Origin: Taeniopygia guttata
Lineage: Eukaryota > Chordata > Aves > Passeriformes > Estrildidae
NCBI RefSeq assembly: GCF_048771995.1
Contig: NC_133032.1
Coordinates: forward strand, 17,297,001-17,361,000
DNA: 64,000 bases
Direction of reading: 5' to 3'
In this document: positions 50,063 through 63,755 of the stretch, piece after piece
Numbering within the stretch: position 1 is the first letter of the stretch
Layout: each line of letters begins with the position of its first letter
Notes under the pieces: model-generated
Seen by the model: only the letters and a program-made list of their open reading frames with translations
Told to the model about the DNA's origin: nothing
The model's database searches: none
Made by a program: the position numbers and the translations under genes

Positions 50063-52929
50063 AATTTTGACTGGAAAAAATTATGTGCAATCCAAGATAA
50101 CTCTGAAATTTAAAGCATACCATAAAGATATCATAGCAAGGAACAGAGGTGAACAATTGCAATGGACAATACAAACTTGGGTAATGTTCTGACACCTTCA
50201 GAAGACTCTGCGTGGTCAAAAACCTGTTGCTGCTACAAAATACAAACAAACACCATCCTTTGCATCCTCTTTTCCTTCTGTACTGCATGTTGCCTGACAG
50301 GCATAACAAAAGAGAAGGCAAATTTTCAGGAAAAAATGTTGGTAATTGCCACTCTAATTTCAAAGGAGTCTCCCTCTGTTGTAGACCGACTGCTCAAAGT
50401 GAGAATATGACAGTAGGAAAGAATAATTTAGAAAATACCTTTCCCCTGTAAACCAAAATAGCACCTTAGATGCCATCTTGACAAATATGTTACTTACCCA
50501 AATTAGAAATGTAATATATGAAGTGATAACCCTGTCCCTAGAGGAGTTAGAGTCACCCTGGACTATTACCTAGGCAACAGCTAACACCCTGTCCCAGAGA
50601 AAAAAGACAATTCCTGAAGGAATCCAATGTGAATGTGAAATTCCAGCCTTATCTCTTCAGATAAGAACATTCAGTGAAATGATTCTCACTGCAGTCCACT
50701 GAACTGCAACTTGCTTCTGTAAGCTCCAAACTCTACATTCCTTTCAGTAGCACAGAGAAATCCATATGTAGAATTCCAGTCACACAGTAACAGCAACAGA
50801 GCTGAACACATGAAAAACTTGAAATAATCTTTACAGTATAATCAACTTCAGTACTAAAATCACACTAATAATCTCACTTTTTTGGTGTTTGCTCTGTACT
50901 TTCAACACAGAAATAAAATACATTCACATCATGCCTATTTAAAATGTAGCAAGATTCTTTCATGATGTTTGGAATGTAAACGGTACAGTAAACTATATAA
51001 ATAAGTATATATTCATCTTTAAAATAGATGCAATATGGAGAAATAAAAATGAGCTTCCAAATAATTCACTAATATTTATAGCAATGTGCTTATTTAAAAA
51101 ATAAAAATGTCTCCATAAAATGTCACATCATTATGTATCTAAATGTGCTACAAAAATAGATTCAACAATTACCTGCATATTTCCATAAGATTTTAATTAA
51201 ACACCTTGGGTACACTTGGTGGAAACTATCAGTACATAGTCTGAGGCTTGCTTCCAAAACCTTTCAGAAGACAATTTTACAAAGAATAGAAGCCTACACT
51301 GACTTAAGCCATGTCTTACTGGCTTATTTAAGCAGTAAAGATCCTTTTGTTTTCCCTTAATTGCCTACAGAAGCATAGAAAATACAACTGACACTTTGTT
51401 TCAAGATTTTTCTATTGAACATGTAAGCAGCTGCTTAAAATGTATATATACCAAGAGTCCTCGCAAAAACTTCTTCAAATTTGCTGAGAAAATTCTTCAT
51501 ATGTACCTGGTAAAGAATCATCAGACTTACAGCTAAAGCCTCTACTATACCTATAGAAAGCAAGGTGTGTGCAAAAAGATGTCCATGCACAGAGCTGCTC
51601 ACAGGCTGTGCGCTCTTACCCTGTGATTACTTATTTTAATAAGTTATTTTAATTTATATTGTATTGCACTGTAGCAATACAGAGATTGCTCTCCCGTAAC
51701 ATCAGGGCTGACAGAAACAGCACAGAAGAAAACTGCCAGAATTGAGCACTGAAAAGACAGCTATGAACACACATAACCCCAGAAACAAAACAAAAACTGT
51801 AAAACCTTTGAAGGACAGCATTCTTCTTCTGGCCAACATGCAAGAAGAGATGCATATTTTCACAAGTGTGTCACCCTTCCTAAACTGGACAGTCCACAGA
51901 GGACAATCTGTCAGTCTGCAGCTACAGCAGTAGCTGATTTATCTCCTATTGCTTATGTGAGAAGCACACCAAGCCTTGCAGCTACACTGACCACTTGCAT
52001 GCGGCTCCAACCCAAGAAACATCTGTACCTTCTGGTTTGAGAAAGATGAGAGTTGGACATAAACTGTAGCAGGCCATTGAGACAAGCAAGAATGATATTA
52101 GTCCATCAGCAAACGGTCTCCTCTGAGTCCAAGCACTCCAAAGTGCTTATGTTACAGCACCATTGATGCATTTTCCTACGGATGTTTGCATTTCCTCACG
52201 ACTGGCCATGTCCAGTCAACATTTCCTTTTATTCATGACATTGGATCTGGGATTGTGCCTCCTTTTACTGCAAGATACAAAGCCTCACTGTATAGAGTAC
52301 TGTTAACTCTTACTAAACTTTTCTGTTGATCTCATCATAGTGTAGAACTACTTTGGGTAATGTAAGATTTTACTTTAAGGCTTCACTTTAGAACAGGAAA
52401 CTAAAGCATAAAAGAACCAGGTCAAATTTTTTAACTTTTATGAACTTTTAAGAGTTTTACTTAAGAGTACATAGTTATTCAAAGTAAAGTGAATGGAACA
52501 TATTTGCCACAGTAAAGAATAACATTCTCTTAATGGCTACCTGGAGAGCTGAATTGAGTGTTTTGCTTAGCTCCTTCCAAGATGCCTTTAGATGGGGGGG
52601 AGGTAGATATTTCTGTTTTCTAAATTTAAACGCCTCACGATTAAGAGATGGCTTTTTCATGCAACCAAACAATAACAAAAATCAAAATGAACATGGTGCC
52701 TTTATACTTTCAACACTTGCATACAGCATTCACATGATAAATTTTAATCACTTTCAACATTTAAAGAGTCTATCTTTATTTCCACAATTTTCTATACATG
52801 TAGATGTGCAAGTTGTGATTTCAGTAAAAATCAGAAGTTAGTAGGTAGAATACACCACTTAAGAAGACATAATTTTGAAAAAAAGTAATTTGCATTTTAA
52901 AAGGAAGAAAACCCCAGTGATCTACTTAC

Positions 52930-52960
52930 CTAGAGGGACTGGAGATATATTTTCTGTTTC
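52930..52960 (-). other. ATF2: Candidate 31-nt ATF2 5' UTR exon
   Basis: The minus strand reads GCTTTATAG, then a 31-nt block (GAAACAGAAAATATATCTCC to CCCTCTAG), then GTAAGTAGA. Both splice sites are strong and the position, between the CpG-island exon and the start-codon exon, fits. Its last codon-sized unit is TAG, in frame with the ATF2 ATG if joined to 46850, so it is untranslated. I infer it from splice sites only. Confidence 0.5.
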
Positions 52961-55900
52961 CTATAAAGCAAAAGAAGAAAGGTGAAGCAAAACCAGTGTA
53001 GTTAATGCTTGACCATTTCAGGGCACTTCCAGAAGTGATCTGACTGTATTTGTGCAATGCTGTCAAATTTGACAGTCCTAAAAAATAAAACTGAGCAATG
53101 AAGGAAATGGAAGAGATAAAACTTGAAAATTTAAAACATTCCTTCTCATAATGAAAGTGGGATTGGCAGAAAGTATCCTTGTAGATTCTGCAAGAAAACT
53201 ATAAACTCTAGTCCAGAATATTTAAAGTTCATAAATACCAATGGCTGGCAAACAGAAAAACAGGAGCTCCTTCCTCACATTATGCTGCTAGCAGGTTACA
53301 TTTTTTTCTTTTAAAAAGTTAAATGATAGGCATTTTTTGCTGATATTATTAATTAACTGCTAATATCTGATGTCTAAAGTTAATTCCATACCTTCCACCA
53401 TTTGTCTAAATTCTATAAAGGGCAGCACACCTGGACAAGAAGAAAAGATGATTGACTTAAAGACAAAAGAAAGGATGACTGGTGTAGCAAGTTCCAAAAA
53501 GAACAAGACAGCCAGTTGGACAGATAGGACAAACAGTCACAGATACAGAAACAACGCAATTAAAGTCCTTTAGGTGCAGGAGTGACTTCTTCCACAGGAA
53601 GATGCATTTCTGGCAAACAGAGAGCACGAATGGGATAAAGAAAGGTCCTTAGGCCTAACATTTCCTGTTGACTGAACATGGTGGCTTCTAATTCAACCCT
53701 CTGGCTTAAGTATTTTTCAGAGACATCTTTCTTTAACTTAATAAAAATTCAGGCTGTATGAATACAGCTCTTGTAGATAAGCAAAATATCAATGAGCCTC
53801 ATAAAAGAAATATAGAGGGATTAATCTTCTCACAATTTACTTACAGAGATATTAGGCCTTGCTTTCCCCAGTTCATTTAACTAGGTTTGAACATCTTCAA
53901 CCTAACAAACATTAGAAATCCAACCTCGTTTTTCTACACTTGTTTCAACAAAACAAAAAAAAACAAGCTTAACAAAAAGTTACTTGCTTTTCACATTTTC
54001 TTAGATTACAACCCTTTAGTCTAAAATTGAATGAATTAATTAAGAATTTAATTCTAAAAATCTTGAAATATAACAAATATCTCACTACAGGATTCCTCTT
54101 GCTCATTAAAACAGAATGATCATTTTTTTTCCTGTAAGCACTTATATAAATGATCATTGGATTTACCTAGGAAGGAAACAGAACACATTGCTTGGAATGC
54201 CTTGCTTAAGAAAAGCTCTCATCTGAAGTGAAGCTAACAGAAAAGTTCTCAGGCTGAACTGAAGCTGACACTCAACAAAGCTGAAAACAGTACAGCATAA
54301 ATGTGGGGGAAAAAGCATTTATTGCATAATTATTAAATACTGATGAACATTTTTGTCACTACTTATTTCCAAAGACTCCTTAGAATGCGTATTTTATGTT
54401 AAACAAATACAGCTCAGTTATGCAGAACAATGGTAACCTGAAATCTACTCAGAATTAAAATAAGAGTTAAAAGTATTGAATCACATTTGCTCCTTTGATG
54501 ATAGAATATGCATAGTTTTTATACAGAAACTCAAGACTATGTTAAGAAGCCATTAAGAATGTTAATCCTATAAATAACTTTAAGTTAGGATACCTTCACT
54601 GAGGTAAAAATATACATTTGTAAGTTTAAGTTAATGAAGAGTAGAAGAAAAAAAAGCTGATGACAGAAAAGGAATTTTTAGCACTAGGCCCATTCAAAAT
54701 GTAATGAAACAAGAATGAAAATAAAAGCATAGTTCATGCTGTTCAACGTGGTCACAAAAGAAAAGTAGCAAGAAAAGCAAGATTATTAATTAAAGTATGT
54801 ATGATGAAATTTAAGATCTTAAAGTATCTTATATTAGATACAGCACAGTCTAGAAGTTTCTGGAAAAACACCTACCAAACACATTGATATTTCTAGAATT
54901 CAAGTCAGGGTAGAAATATCAACTACACTGTGAAGAAGATCAAAAGCTCAACTACTTGATTAAGCATTAGCATACAATGTCAGTATTGAAACATAAAATC
55001 CCAATGGATTTTTAAAAGAGCTGCTTCACCTGTGTACACATTAAGGTCTCTTATTATTTGACAATTCTTTTGAAGCATTATATAACAACCAGTCCCTGAC
55101 AAAATTATTGTTTAGTTTTTTAACAAGACAACTTGACAATTTTGATTCTGGATTACATAATTATAAACACTTCTGAGTTAATTCAAGTGAACGCCAAACT
55201 GGACTAGAGTTTGTCCCTCTGAAATGATATCCACTAACAGACAGCAACCTGTTTCAGCAGATGGCTGAAGAAATTCCACCTGGAACACCTGCAGAAGACC
55301 ACAACCACAAGGACTGCTCCAATCCTATCAGTTCGTGCTGAATTTAACATCTAACCAGACCTAGCAGACTTATGACCCAAACTTCAGAACATTTGTTTTT
55401 ATTACCTCTTATCCGGCTTTATGCTCAGCAAGAAATGTGGATGTGACATTCACTGCCATGAGTAGAACATGTGAAACAGAAAACAAAACCACTGTTTTAA
55501 AAGGTGGTAAATAAAATACATTTCAGCCATATTTGTGGTCACTGGAAAGTAGGGGATGATTCAGAATTTTGAGATTATTCAAAATTTTCATTTCAGTGCA
55601 AAGAGAAAACAGATTACAATATCATTACTGGAAGATAAACAGGTGACAGTAGCATTACTGGAAGATAAACACCTCTGGGAGAAAACAACAGAACAAAAAT
55701 CAAATGAGGGACACAGACTCCATGAACAGGGCATAAATGCACACTAATGGATCTCCTTCCAAGAACAGGGATGCAAAAACGCTGTAGAATGAGTAAGACT
55801 GCAGAAGCAACATGGCAGCACACATGTCCCCTAACTCTAAACGTGAGGTTACATCTTGACATAAAACATTTGTGCCTTAAACACCATGCAGCGATCCCTA

Positions 55901-56351
55901 ATTGAGAGTCTGTGACATGTTTTTTTTTCCCCACAGGAAAGCTTCAGAGACCTTTTATTTGACAACTCGAGAAGCATTACGCACAATAACAGTCAAAGTC
56001 AATGAGGCAACTGGTGCGGGAGGTTCAGCTCCGTGGCCAGATACCAGGCAGGCCAACACCGGGAGCAGCAGAGCTGTTCTCACCCCCGCCCCGCGTCCCC
56101 CACACCCCAACCCTTCTCCCCACCAGCACCGGCACGGGCCAAGCTCTCCTGCAGAGCCGAAGATGGATGCAGAGGCCTCCTCGGAGCAGAGGCGGCGGAA
56201 AGGCGAGGCCCGGCTGCCCCCTCCTCCCGCCCTCCGCGCCGCGGGCCGGGCCCGGGGCGGCTGCCGGCGCTGCCCCCGCGGGGCAGCCGCTCCCGGACGC
56301 GCCGCAGCCCCTTCAGCCACCCCCACGTCCCGGGCCGCCCGCCGGCCCTAC
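52961..56351 (-). other. First ATF2 intron (3.4 kb)
   Basis: AT-rich up to about 55.95 kb, then rising into the CpG island. It holds a 30-bp tandem duplication (55613-55672). No other feature recognised. Confidence 0.65.
55613..55672. repeat. 30-bp tandem duplication, two copies
   Basis: CATTACTGGAAGATAAACA starts at 55623 and recurs, with one change at its end, at 55653, giving a 30-bp period. Just before it, TTCAGAATTTTGA and TTCAAAATTTTCA form another near-repeat. Confidence 0.85.
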
Positions 56352-56500
56352 CTGCGGGCGGGTACCGCTGTCCGCGGCGCCGGCCGGGCCGCCCCGCCCC
56401 GCTCTAGGGGCGGCGGGAGCCGCAGGCCGCGCTGGGGGAGGGGGCTGCCGCGGAGAGGAGCGGCGGCGCCATGTTACTGCCTCCCGGGCATCCCCCGCCC
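56352..56500 (-). other. ATF2: Non-coding first exon of ATF2 (5' limit estimated)
   Basis: The minus strand reads CCGCCCGCAG followed by the donor GTAGGG at 56351. The upstream limit is inferred from a YY1-like ACATGGCGCC motif near 56466-56475, which usually lies just inside transcripts. A 22-codon uORF lies inside. Transcript data are needed for the start site. Confidence 0.55.
56404..56472 (-). CDS. Upstream ORF in ATF2 first exon (22 codons)
   Basis: ATG at 56472-56470 runs in frame to TAG at 56406-56404, encoding an Ala/Pro/Ser-rich 22-residue peptide starting MAPPLLSAAAPS. The ATG overlaps the YY1-like motif. It is relevant only if transcription begins upstream of 56472. A uORF could reduce ATF2 translation; that effect is inferred. 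Confidence 0.3.
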   Translation of the reverse strand: MAPPLLSAAAPSPSAACGSRRP

Positions 56501-56664
56501 ACCGCCGCGCCGCGCCGCTGCCGCCCCGCCGCCCCCGCCCGCCCGGCGCCGCCGCAGCGCGGAGGGAGGAGGAGCCGCCGCGCCGGGCCGGGCCGGGCCG
56601 GGCCGTGTTTACAAACTCACCCGGAACGCGGCCGGACCGCGTTAAAGGCCGGGTCCCCCGCGGG

Positions 56665-56685
56665 CTTCCGTCACCTCTCGCGAGA
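56665..56685 (-). promoter_or_regulatory. ATF2 core promoter cluster: ETS/CRE-half motif and TCTCGCGAGA palindrome
   Basis: TCTCGCGAGA at 56676-56685 is the known CpG-island promoter palindrome found at many housekeeping genes. Adjacent on the minus strand, GGTGACGGAAG (56675-56665) combines a CRE half-site TGACG with an ETS core CGGAAG. It lies about 190-200 bp upstream of the uORF ATG. Confidence 0.65.
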
Positions 56686-56704
56686 GCCGCGCTGACACCT
56701 CCGC

Positions 56705-56738
56705 GGGGCGGGGCGGTCACGCGGCGCGGGGCGGGGCC
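56705..56738. promoter_or_regulatory. GC boxes (Sp1/KLF-type)
   Basis: GGGGCGGGGCGG at 56705-56716 and GGGGCGGGGCC at 56728-56738, just upstream of the TCTCGCGAGA element relative to ATF2 transcription. Typical of TATA-less CpG-island promoters. Confidence 0.6.
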
Positions 56739-56785
56739 AGCGCGGGGCCGATCCGCGCTCCCCACAGCGACCCCGGCCGGGCCGG

Positions 56786-57285
56786 CCTGAGCAGAGCCGG
56801 TCAGTGCCGGGCTGGTCAGAGCCGGGCCGGCCAGAGCAGAGCCGGTCAGTGCCGGGCTGGTCAGAGCCGGGCCGGCCAGAGCAGAGCCGGTCAGTGCCGG
56901 GCTGGTCAGAGCCGAGCCGGGCCGGCCAGAGCAGAGCCGGTCAGTGCCGGGCTGGTCAGAGCCGAGCCGGGCCGGCCAGAGCAGAGCCGCTCAGTGCCGG
57001 GCTGGTCAGAGCCGAGCCGGCCCGAGCAGAGCCGGTCAGTGCCGGGCTGGTCAGTGCTGGTCAGGTCAGAGCAGAGCCGGGCCGGTCAGTGCCGGGCTGG
57101 TCAGAGCCGAGTCGGGCCGGCCCGAGCAGAGTCGGTCAGTGCCGGGCCGGTCAGTGCCGAGCCGGGCTGGTCAGTGCCGGGTTGGTCAGTGCCGGTCAGG
57201 TCAGAGCCGAGCCGGGCTGGTCAGTGCCGAGCCGGGCTGGTCAGTGCCGGGCCGGGCCGGTCAGAGCCGAGCCGGCCAGCGCCTC
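56786..57285 (+). repeat. GC-rich minisatellite, 45/50-bp units built from 5-mers
   Basis: Units start GCAGAGCCGGTCAGTGCCGG at 56791, 56836, 56881, 56931, 56981 and 57026. The first two are 45 bp, the next two 50 bp, and later ones are scrambled. All are assembled from 5-mers such as GCCGG, TCAGT, GCTGG, TCAGA and GCAGA. The array abuts the ATF2 promoter on its upstream side. Open frames of 126-220 codons across it (WSEPSRAGQ-like repeats) are composition artefacts. Confidence 0.95.
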
Positions 57286-57430
57286 TGGCGCACTGGGCAC
57301 GGAGGGCACAGCGGGCACAGCGGGCCTGGCGGGGCAGGATTGGTGCGGCCGCGGCGCAGAAGGGCTCAGCATGAGGTGCGCATCCTCCGCGGCGGGACGC
57401 GCAGGAGGGCGGCAGCTGAGGAGAACAGGC

Positions 57431-60400
57431 ACCACATAGTGAATAAACCACTGCAAGGCCTCGCTCAGCGACATGTCTTCATGTGCCTGCCACTTCTAAC
57501 TTTCGGCAGAATCGGCGCTTCAAAGCCCTGCACTGGCGAGATTCCCCATCTCTCAACACACTCCCTCTCAGGGCAGGAGCGAGGTGTGTGCCTAAAGTTG
57601 TGCTAAACATTCACCTTAGTTAATATATCAAAAATGCTGTGGCACTGTAGAATAATGGCAAACGCCTGTATTTTACACAGGAGGAAATAATGGAATTTTG
57701 GGTTAGTTAAAAAAATAGCATAACCCTATATGGCAACACAGTTTAAATAGTGTGGACTCCAAATCATACATGAAGCTTTAATTCTGTGCATGTGTATCAT
57801 TTGATCTTGTTCTGAGACTGATTTGAGAGTGCAAGGCCATAACAATAAAGTACTTCTAAAAAAAGTAGTATCAGTTCCAGTAAAATACATTTTGGCTGAG
57901 TTTCTCTGAACTTGCACAAGACAGTATGGTATGTGTCATTTCTTGTATATGGTTTTGGTGGGCACTGTACAGCACTTCTACAAAGTTCTTTAAGATACGG
58001 TAGGATAGAAAGCACTGCATTAAAATACACTGTTTACTTAAAGGTGGAATTATTCTTTAAAATAGCATGTTGCAAGGACTCAATTGTACATGCAGAAGAG
58101 AGGAATAGAGATCTTCTTTCTTCAGAGAGCAACTAAGATCTGTATTAGAAACAAGTATTTTTTGATGGTTTAGTTTCACCATTATGTAGCAGCAGCAGTC
58201 CTAAGCCTGGATTAAAAAGTTGAACTACAGGTGCCTTTCTTCAGTGTGAAATTGATGCAAAGATCAAAGAAACGGAAAGCAAGAAAAGAGAAAAAAACAG
58301 CAGCAGGATGGTCAGTTTTACCTGCAGCATGGGATGAATCACTTTTACCTGCAGCAATAACTTAAAAGCATATTTGGTAACTTTCTAATTTCCTTCATTT
58401 TCCATTAGAATAACATGGCTATTTCAGAGGTTTAGCTGGCTTCATCTTCAACAATGAAACATGACCAGTCAGTCTTTCAATATGGAGAACCTACAAGACA
58501 AATTTTCATGAATGGTCCATGTCAGAAGAAACTGAAAAAGGTTTCAGGGAAGTAAAGCCTACATTAACACATCATGAAACTTAGGTTTGGTTTCTCTGAC
58601 CTACAGAAGATTTACTGATGTAAACTCTTACCGGAAGATCAAGAGACCTTGGTGTTGCTGCCCTATTAGTGCAAAGAGACAGCGTTGGGGGTTTTTTTGT
58701 AAGAAAAAAGTAAGTCTTTTACACATTTATAATTATAACTTTTGTGAGCATTTCAGGAAAACTGAGGGTACTCTCTGTCACACCACTCAAATTGCCAACT
58801 AAGCTGTGTTGGAAAGGGATTCCATGTGCCCTGTAATAGTTCACCTGTCAGTATCTGCTCGTCCTCATCAATTCTAAGCCCCTTATTGTCTCTAAGGAGG
58901 ATAATCCTCTGTGAAGGTTTGTTGCCTTGTTTTGAAAGTCCCCATTAATCTTAATCTGTATAACTCAGATCTGATTCTTTCATGACTGGTGTAGCTGAAC
59001 AGTTCAGCCACTTTGCCTGAGTTTGGCCTATGCTCACCAGCCTAAGAGCGAGTTAAAAGGCAAAAAGCTTGGGGAGATGCTACTACTAGAATCACCTTCA
59101 CATCCACATATAGAATCTCCCAAGATGTCCACTGCCCTTCAGGCAAGGCTGATCACAAGAAAAAGGGTTCACGTTGAAAAGGTGGTGAAAGATGGGATGT
59201 AAATCCAAAACTCATTATTCAAACCTCATTCAAATAACTCACAGTGATTCAGGTGGCTTTCTTAGTAAAGTTACAAGAGCAGTAATTCAGCCAGGTCTTC
59301 TATCTTCACCAAACACCATTACAACTCATTTTATATGCAAACAAATTATTAAGTAGAATTAGCAGAGTTGGAGCTGGACGACCAAGACAAATCTGAAGAT
59401 GCCTGTTTGACCAAATCCCAGTGATATGGAAACCTGAAGCTTGAATTAAGCTACCCCACTGGACTGTACATTTTAGGAAATACAGACTGCCACTTCAGAT
59501 GCCTGTAGAGATCCCTGCTGTACTGAGATAAAAAGTTCATCACCAACCAGGACAGCCATAGACAGATGAGCTTTAGTCTAGAATACTTTCAGCCAGGACA
59601 AATGCACTGTCAGCTCTGCAAATCAAGGGCATCCAAGAATGGGCAATAGCAAGCCCCAAAATCCCCACTGCATGAACAGACCACATGAAGTTACCTGCAA
59701 TATGCTTCACCTCCTACCCCTCTCACTCCTCAAATCCCCCATTTCCTGATCTACCCATGTAAGACACTACTAATATTGTTCTAAAGCTACTAATTAGCTT
59801 CATATTCTACACTCCTAGAATTCATATATATAAAAGAACATTCTCTGTATTAGAGATTACTGTTTTCTACTAAGAATATGCAGGGGAAGTTTTTTCTCAT
59901 GCTAGGTTCTAGAATTTTGCTACACAAATTTTTCAATCATTTAGGTTGGGAAACACCTTTAAAAAAAGGCATGTTAGACCTTTAAGATCATTAAGTCCAA
60001 CTGTTAACACTGCAAAGTCCACCATAAACTTAAATGAACTAAAGTCCACTAAACCATCTCTTTGAATACCCACTTGGTACTTTTAAATTCAGATTAAAAC
60101 AAAATCTTACCCACACCTTGCACTTATCTGATTCATTAGTAGTTTCTCCATTTCCTCCAATAAAAATTCTTACATTTAATTCAGTAATTACTTAATAGCA
60201 AGATGACAAAACATTTAACAAGCTTGGCTTACAGTAATTCATACAAAGTTCAGCTTGTTTTCTTATATGATTAGTTAATATTCTGGATAAAGTTTGAGAT
60301 GCTATCAACCCCCTCACCAGGTAAGTATAGTAGCACAGTGTTTTCCTCCAAGTATAGATGACACCATAAATGCCTTCTGACTGCTATAAGAGAAACGAAG

Positions 60401-60999
60401 GTAGATACTTAAGCTAATTTTCTTTTTAACCAAAATGCTTTAATTCTAATGCTTTTCAAAGAATGTGTGAGATAATGCAAGGCTGACTACAAAATCAGAA
60501 AGCTGGCAGCTCTCTGAATTTGGTGATGTCAAAAATGCAGTAACTAAATAAAATATAATGTCCTTGTATCACAACTAAATGCCTTGGACCATACTAAAGC
60601 AGTTCCTTATTTGGCTCAATGGGAACACTGGTCAGCTGTTTTCCAAGTGGAAAACCCTCCATGGTAATCAAAATATCTAGTGTACTTGAAAACTGATACG
60701 AAGTGTCCTATCACTTTCATGGATTTCTGTTTGGCTCCTTCTATCAAGAGATGCCAGAATGTGTCAGCTAACTTAGGAAAAAAAAACACAAATGAAGGAA
60801 CAAGGCCAACAATGCAGCCTTTCACATTTGATCTCTACATCCTTAGATCTTTTAAGTGTATGCCACATTAATTTTAATAAATAAAATATTTGACTGGAAG
60901 AGTGCTATGCAATATCAGGAGCAATCCATGGGCACCGAATTACAAAATGTCATCTTTCAGATACCCTAATGAGAAAGACAATAAATGAAGGCAACAAGT
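57431..60999. other. Intergenic region between ATF2 promoter and ATP5MC3 3' end
   Basis: After a GC-rich edge carrying a CCAAT motif (ATTGG on plus near 57340), the sequence is AT-rich. It contains a CR1 tail relic (59925-60090). TTTTACCTGCAGCA occurs twice near 58316-58356. No exon recognised. Confidence 0.7.
59925..60090 (-). mobile_element. CR1 3'-tail relic (minus orientation)
   Basis: CAATCATTTAGGTTGGGAAA, GACCTTTAAGATCATTAAGT, CCAACTGTTAACACTGC, AAGTCCACCATAAAC and CCACTAAACCATCTC match the reverse complement of a CR1 3' end, the same subfamily-like sequence as the start of the 31.6-kb copy. A short internal duplication (CACC...AGTCCACTAAACC) is present. Confidence 0.8.
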
Positions 61000-61128
61000 T
61001 GACAGTTAAAGTTGTTATCTTTAATGAAATGACTTTGGAAATAGTATTAATTTCCATGACACCAACATTTTGGGAGTCCCATAAAATGCAGTTACATTCC
61101 AATGCCAATATTACAGGCAGATCTCCAT
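61000..61128 (-). other. ATP5MC3: ATP5MC3 3' UTR
   Basis: Short AT-rich UTR after the TGA. ATTAAA on the minus strand at 61025-61020 is the nearest plausible polyadenylation hexamer, giving a UTR of roughly 120-130 nt. The end is inferred. Confidence 0.6.
61020..61025 (-). terminator. Candidate ATP5MC3 polyadenylation signal ATTAAA
   Basis: ATTAAA on the minus strand (TTTAAT on plus), about 105 nt after the stop. It is the common second-best hexamer. Confidence 0.55.
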
Positions 61129-63041
<1,913 letters not shown>

Positions 63042-63755
63042 CTGTAAGAAGAGGAAAAAAACTATAAAAAAAAGAAACATTTGATCACAATAGTCTGTAA
63101 GATAATAAGACTATTAGCTACTAAGCCATTTGTCTTCCTTGAAAGACGGCAATCTCTGAACAGCTGGATATACAATAACGGATACAGAAGCAAGCACTGC
63201 TATGCAATCTGACAGCACTGTTTTCAGAAGATACAAACAGCCACACTATTCAGTGAACATATACATGCATTATGCTGACAGAACATAAAGCAGAACAGCG
63301 ACAAAAAATCCCGGCCGACCAAAAGGCAGTGAAACACATTTTGAAATTAATAAATAAAAGCCATGAAAATGATTTTCAAAGTTGTTAAATGCACAGATGT
63401 AACCTAGACTTTTAAATTGAGTGAGGCGCAAATGAATGAATCCTTTTTCACAAGCGGCCTGCATGTGTCCTTGGGCTCCCAGCAGTCTAAGGTCATATCG
63501 ACTCTTGCAAAAACCTCTTCCTGCAGAGGAAACCTAGGCCTGGACCATGCAAAATAAGACCTTCAACAGGCCAGAAAGGGCATTTTCATGCAGGACAGTC
63601 TCTTATCTCTGCAAGGGCAAAGAATTCCGGCCTTGCACAGGAGTAGCAACAGGCTAGAGTTTGACCTACAGCGAGGCACGGAGCGCAGCAGGCCCCGGAG
63701 CTGCTGGCGGCGCTGACCTGCCCTCCTTCGGCGCTGGCGTGCGAGGGCCCCTCAC
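63042..63755 (-). other. ATP5MC3 5' intron region
   Basis: Stretch between the leader exon and the nearest donor in the CpG island. I searched the minus strand for an M-x-A-C-A-K type start exon and found none. An acceptor-like CCCTTGCAG (about 63612) precedes ATGAAAATGCCC, but that frame stops after eight codons. Confidence 0.6.

Larger units (their letters stand above)
46855..52929 (-). other. ATF2 5' UTR intron (6.1 kb)
   Basis: Lies between the start-codon exon and the candidate 31-nt UTR exon. It holds an unrecognised exon-like open frame (48846-49102), a splice-flanked non-coding block (49172-49281) and an old CR1 relic (49640-50062). The rest is AT-rich without recognised content. Confidence 0.7.
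56080..57430. other. CpG island spanning the ATF2 promoter and first exon
   Basis: An abrupt change from AT-rich to extremely GC-rich, CpG-dense sequence. It contains the ATF2 first-exon donor (56351), GC boxes, a TCTCGCGAGA palindrome and a GC-rich minisatellite. Long open frames on both strands here result from composition and the lack of AT-rich stop codons. Confidence 0.92.

Noticed and set aside
55902-56790. Plus-strand open frames of 247 and 262 codons
   Set aside because: They lie in the ATF2 CpG island, have Pro/Arg/Ala-rich translations in several overlapping frames and on both strands, and result from a lack of AT-rich stop codons.
56804-57606. Open frames of 126-220 codons with WSEPSRAGQ-like peptide repeats
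   Set aside because: They are translations of the GC-rich minisatellite; all frames give similar peptides because the units are built from 5-mers lacking stops.
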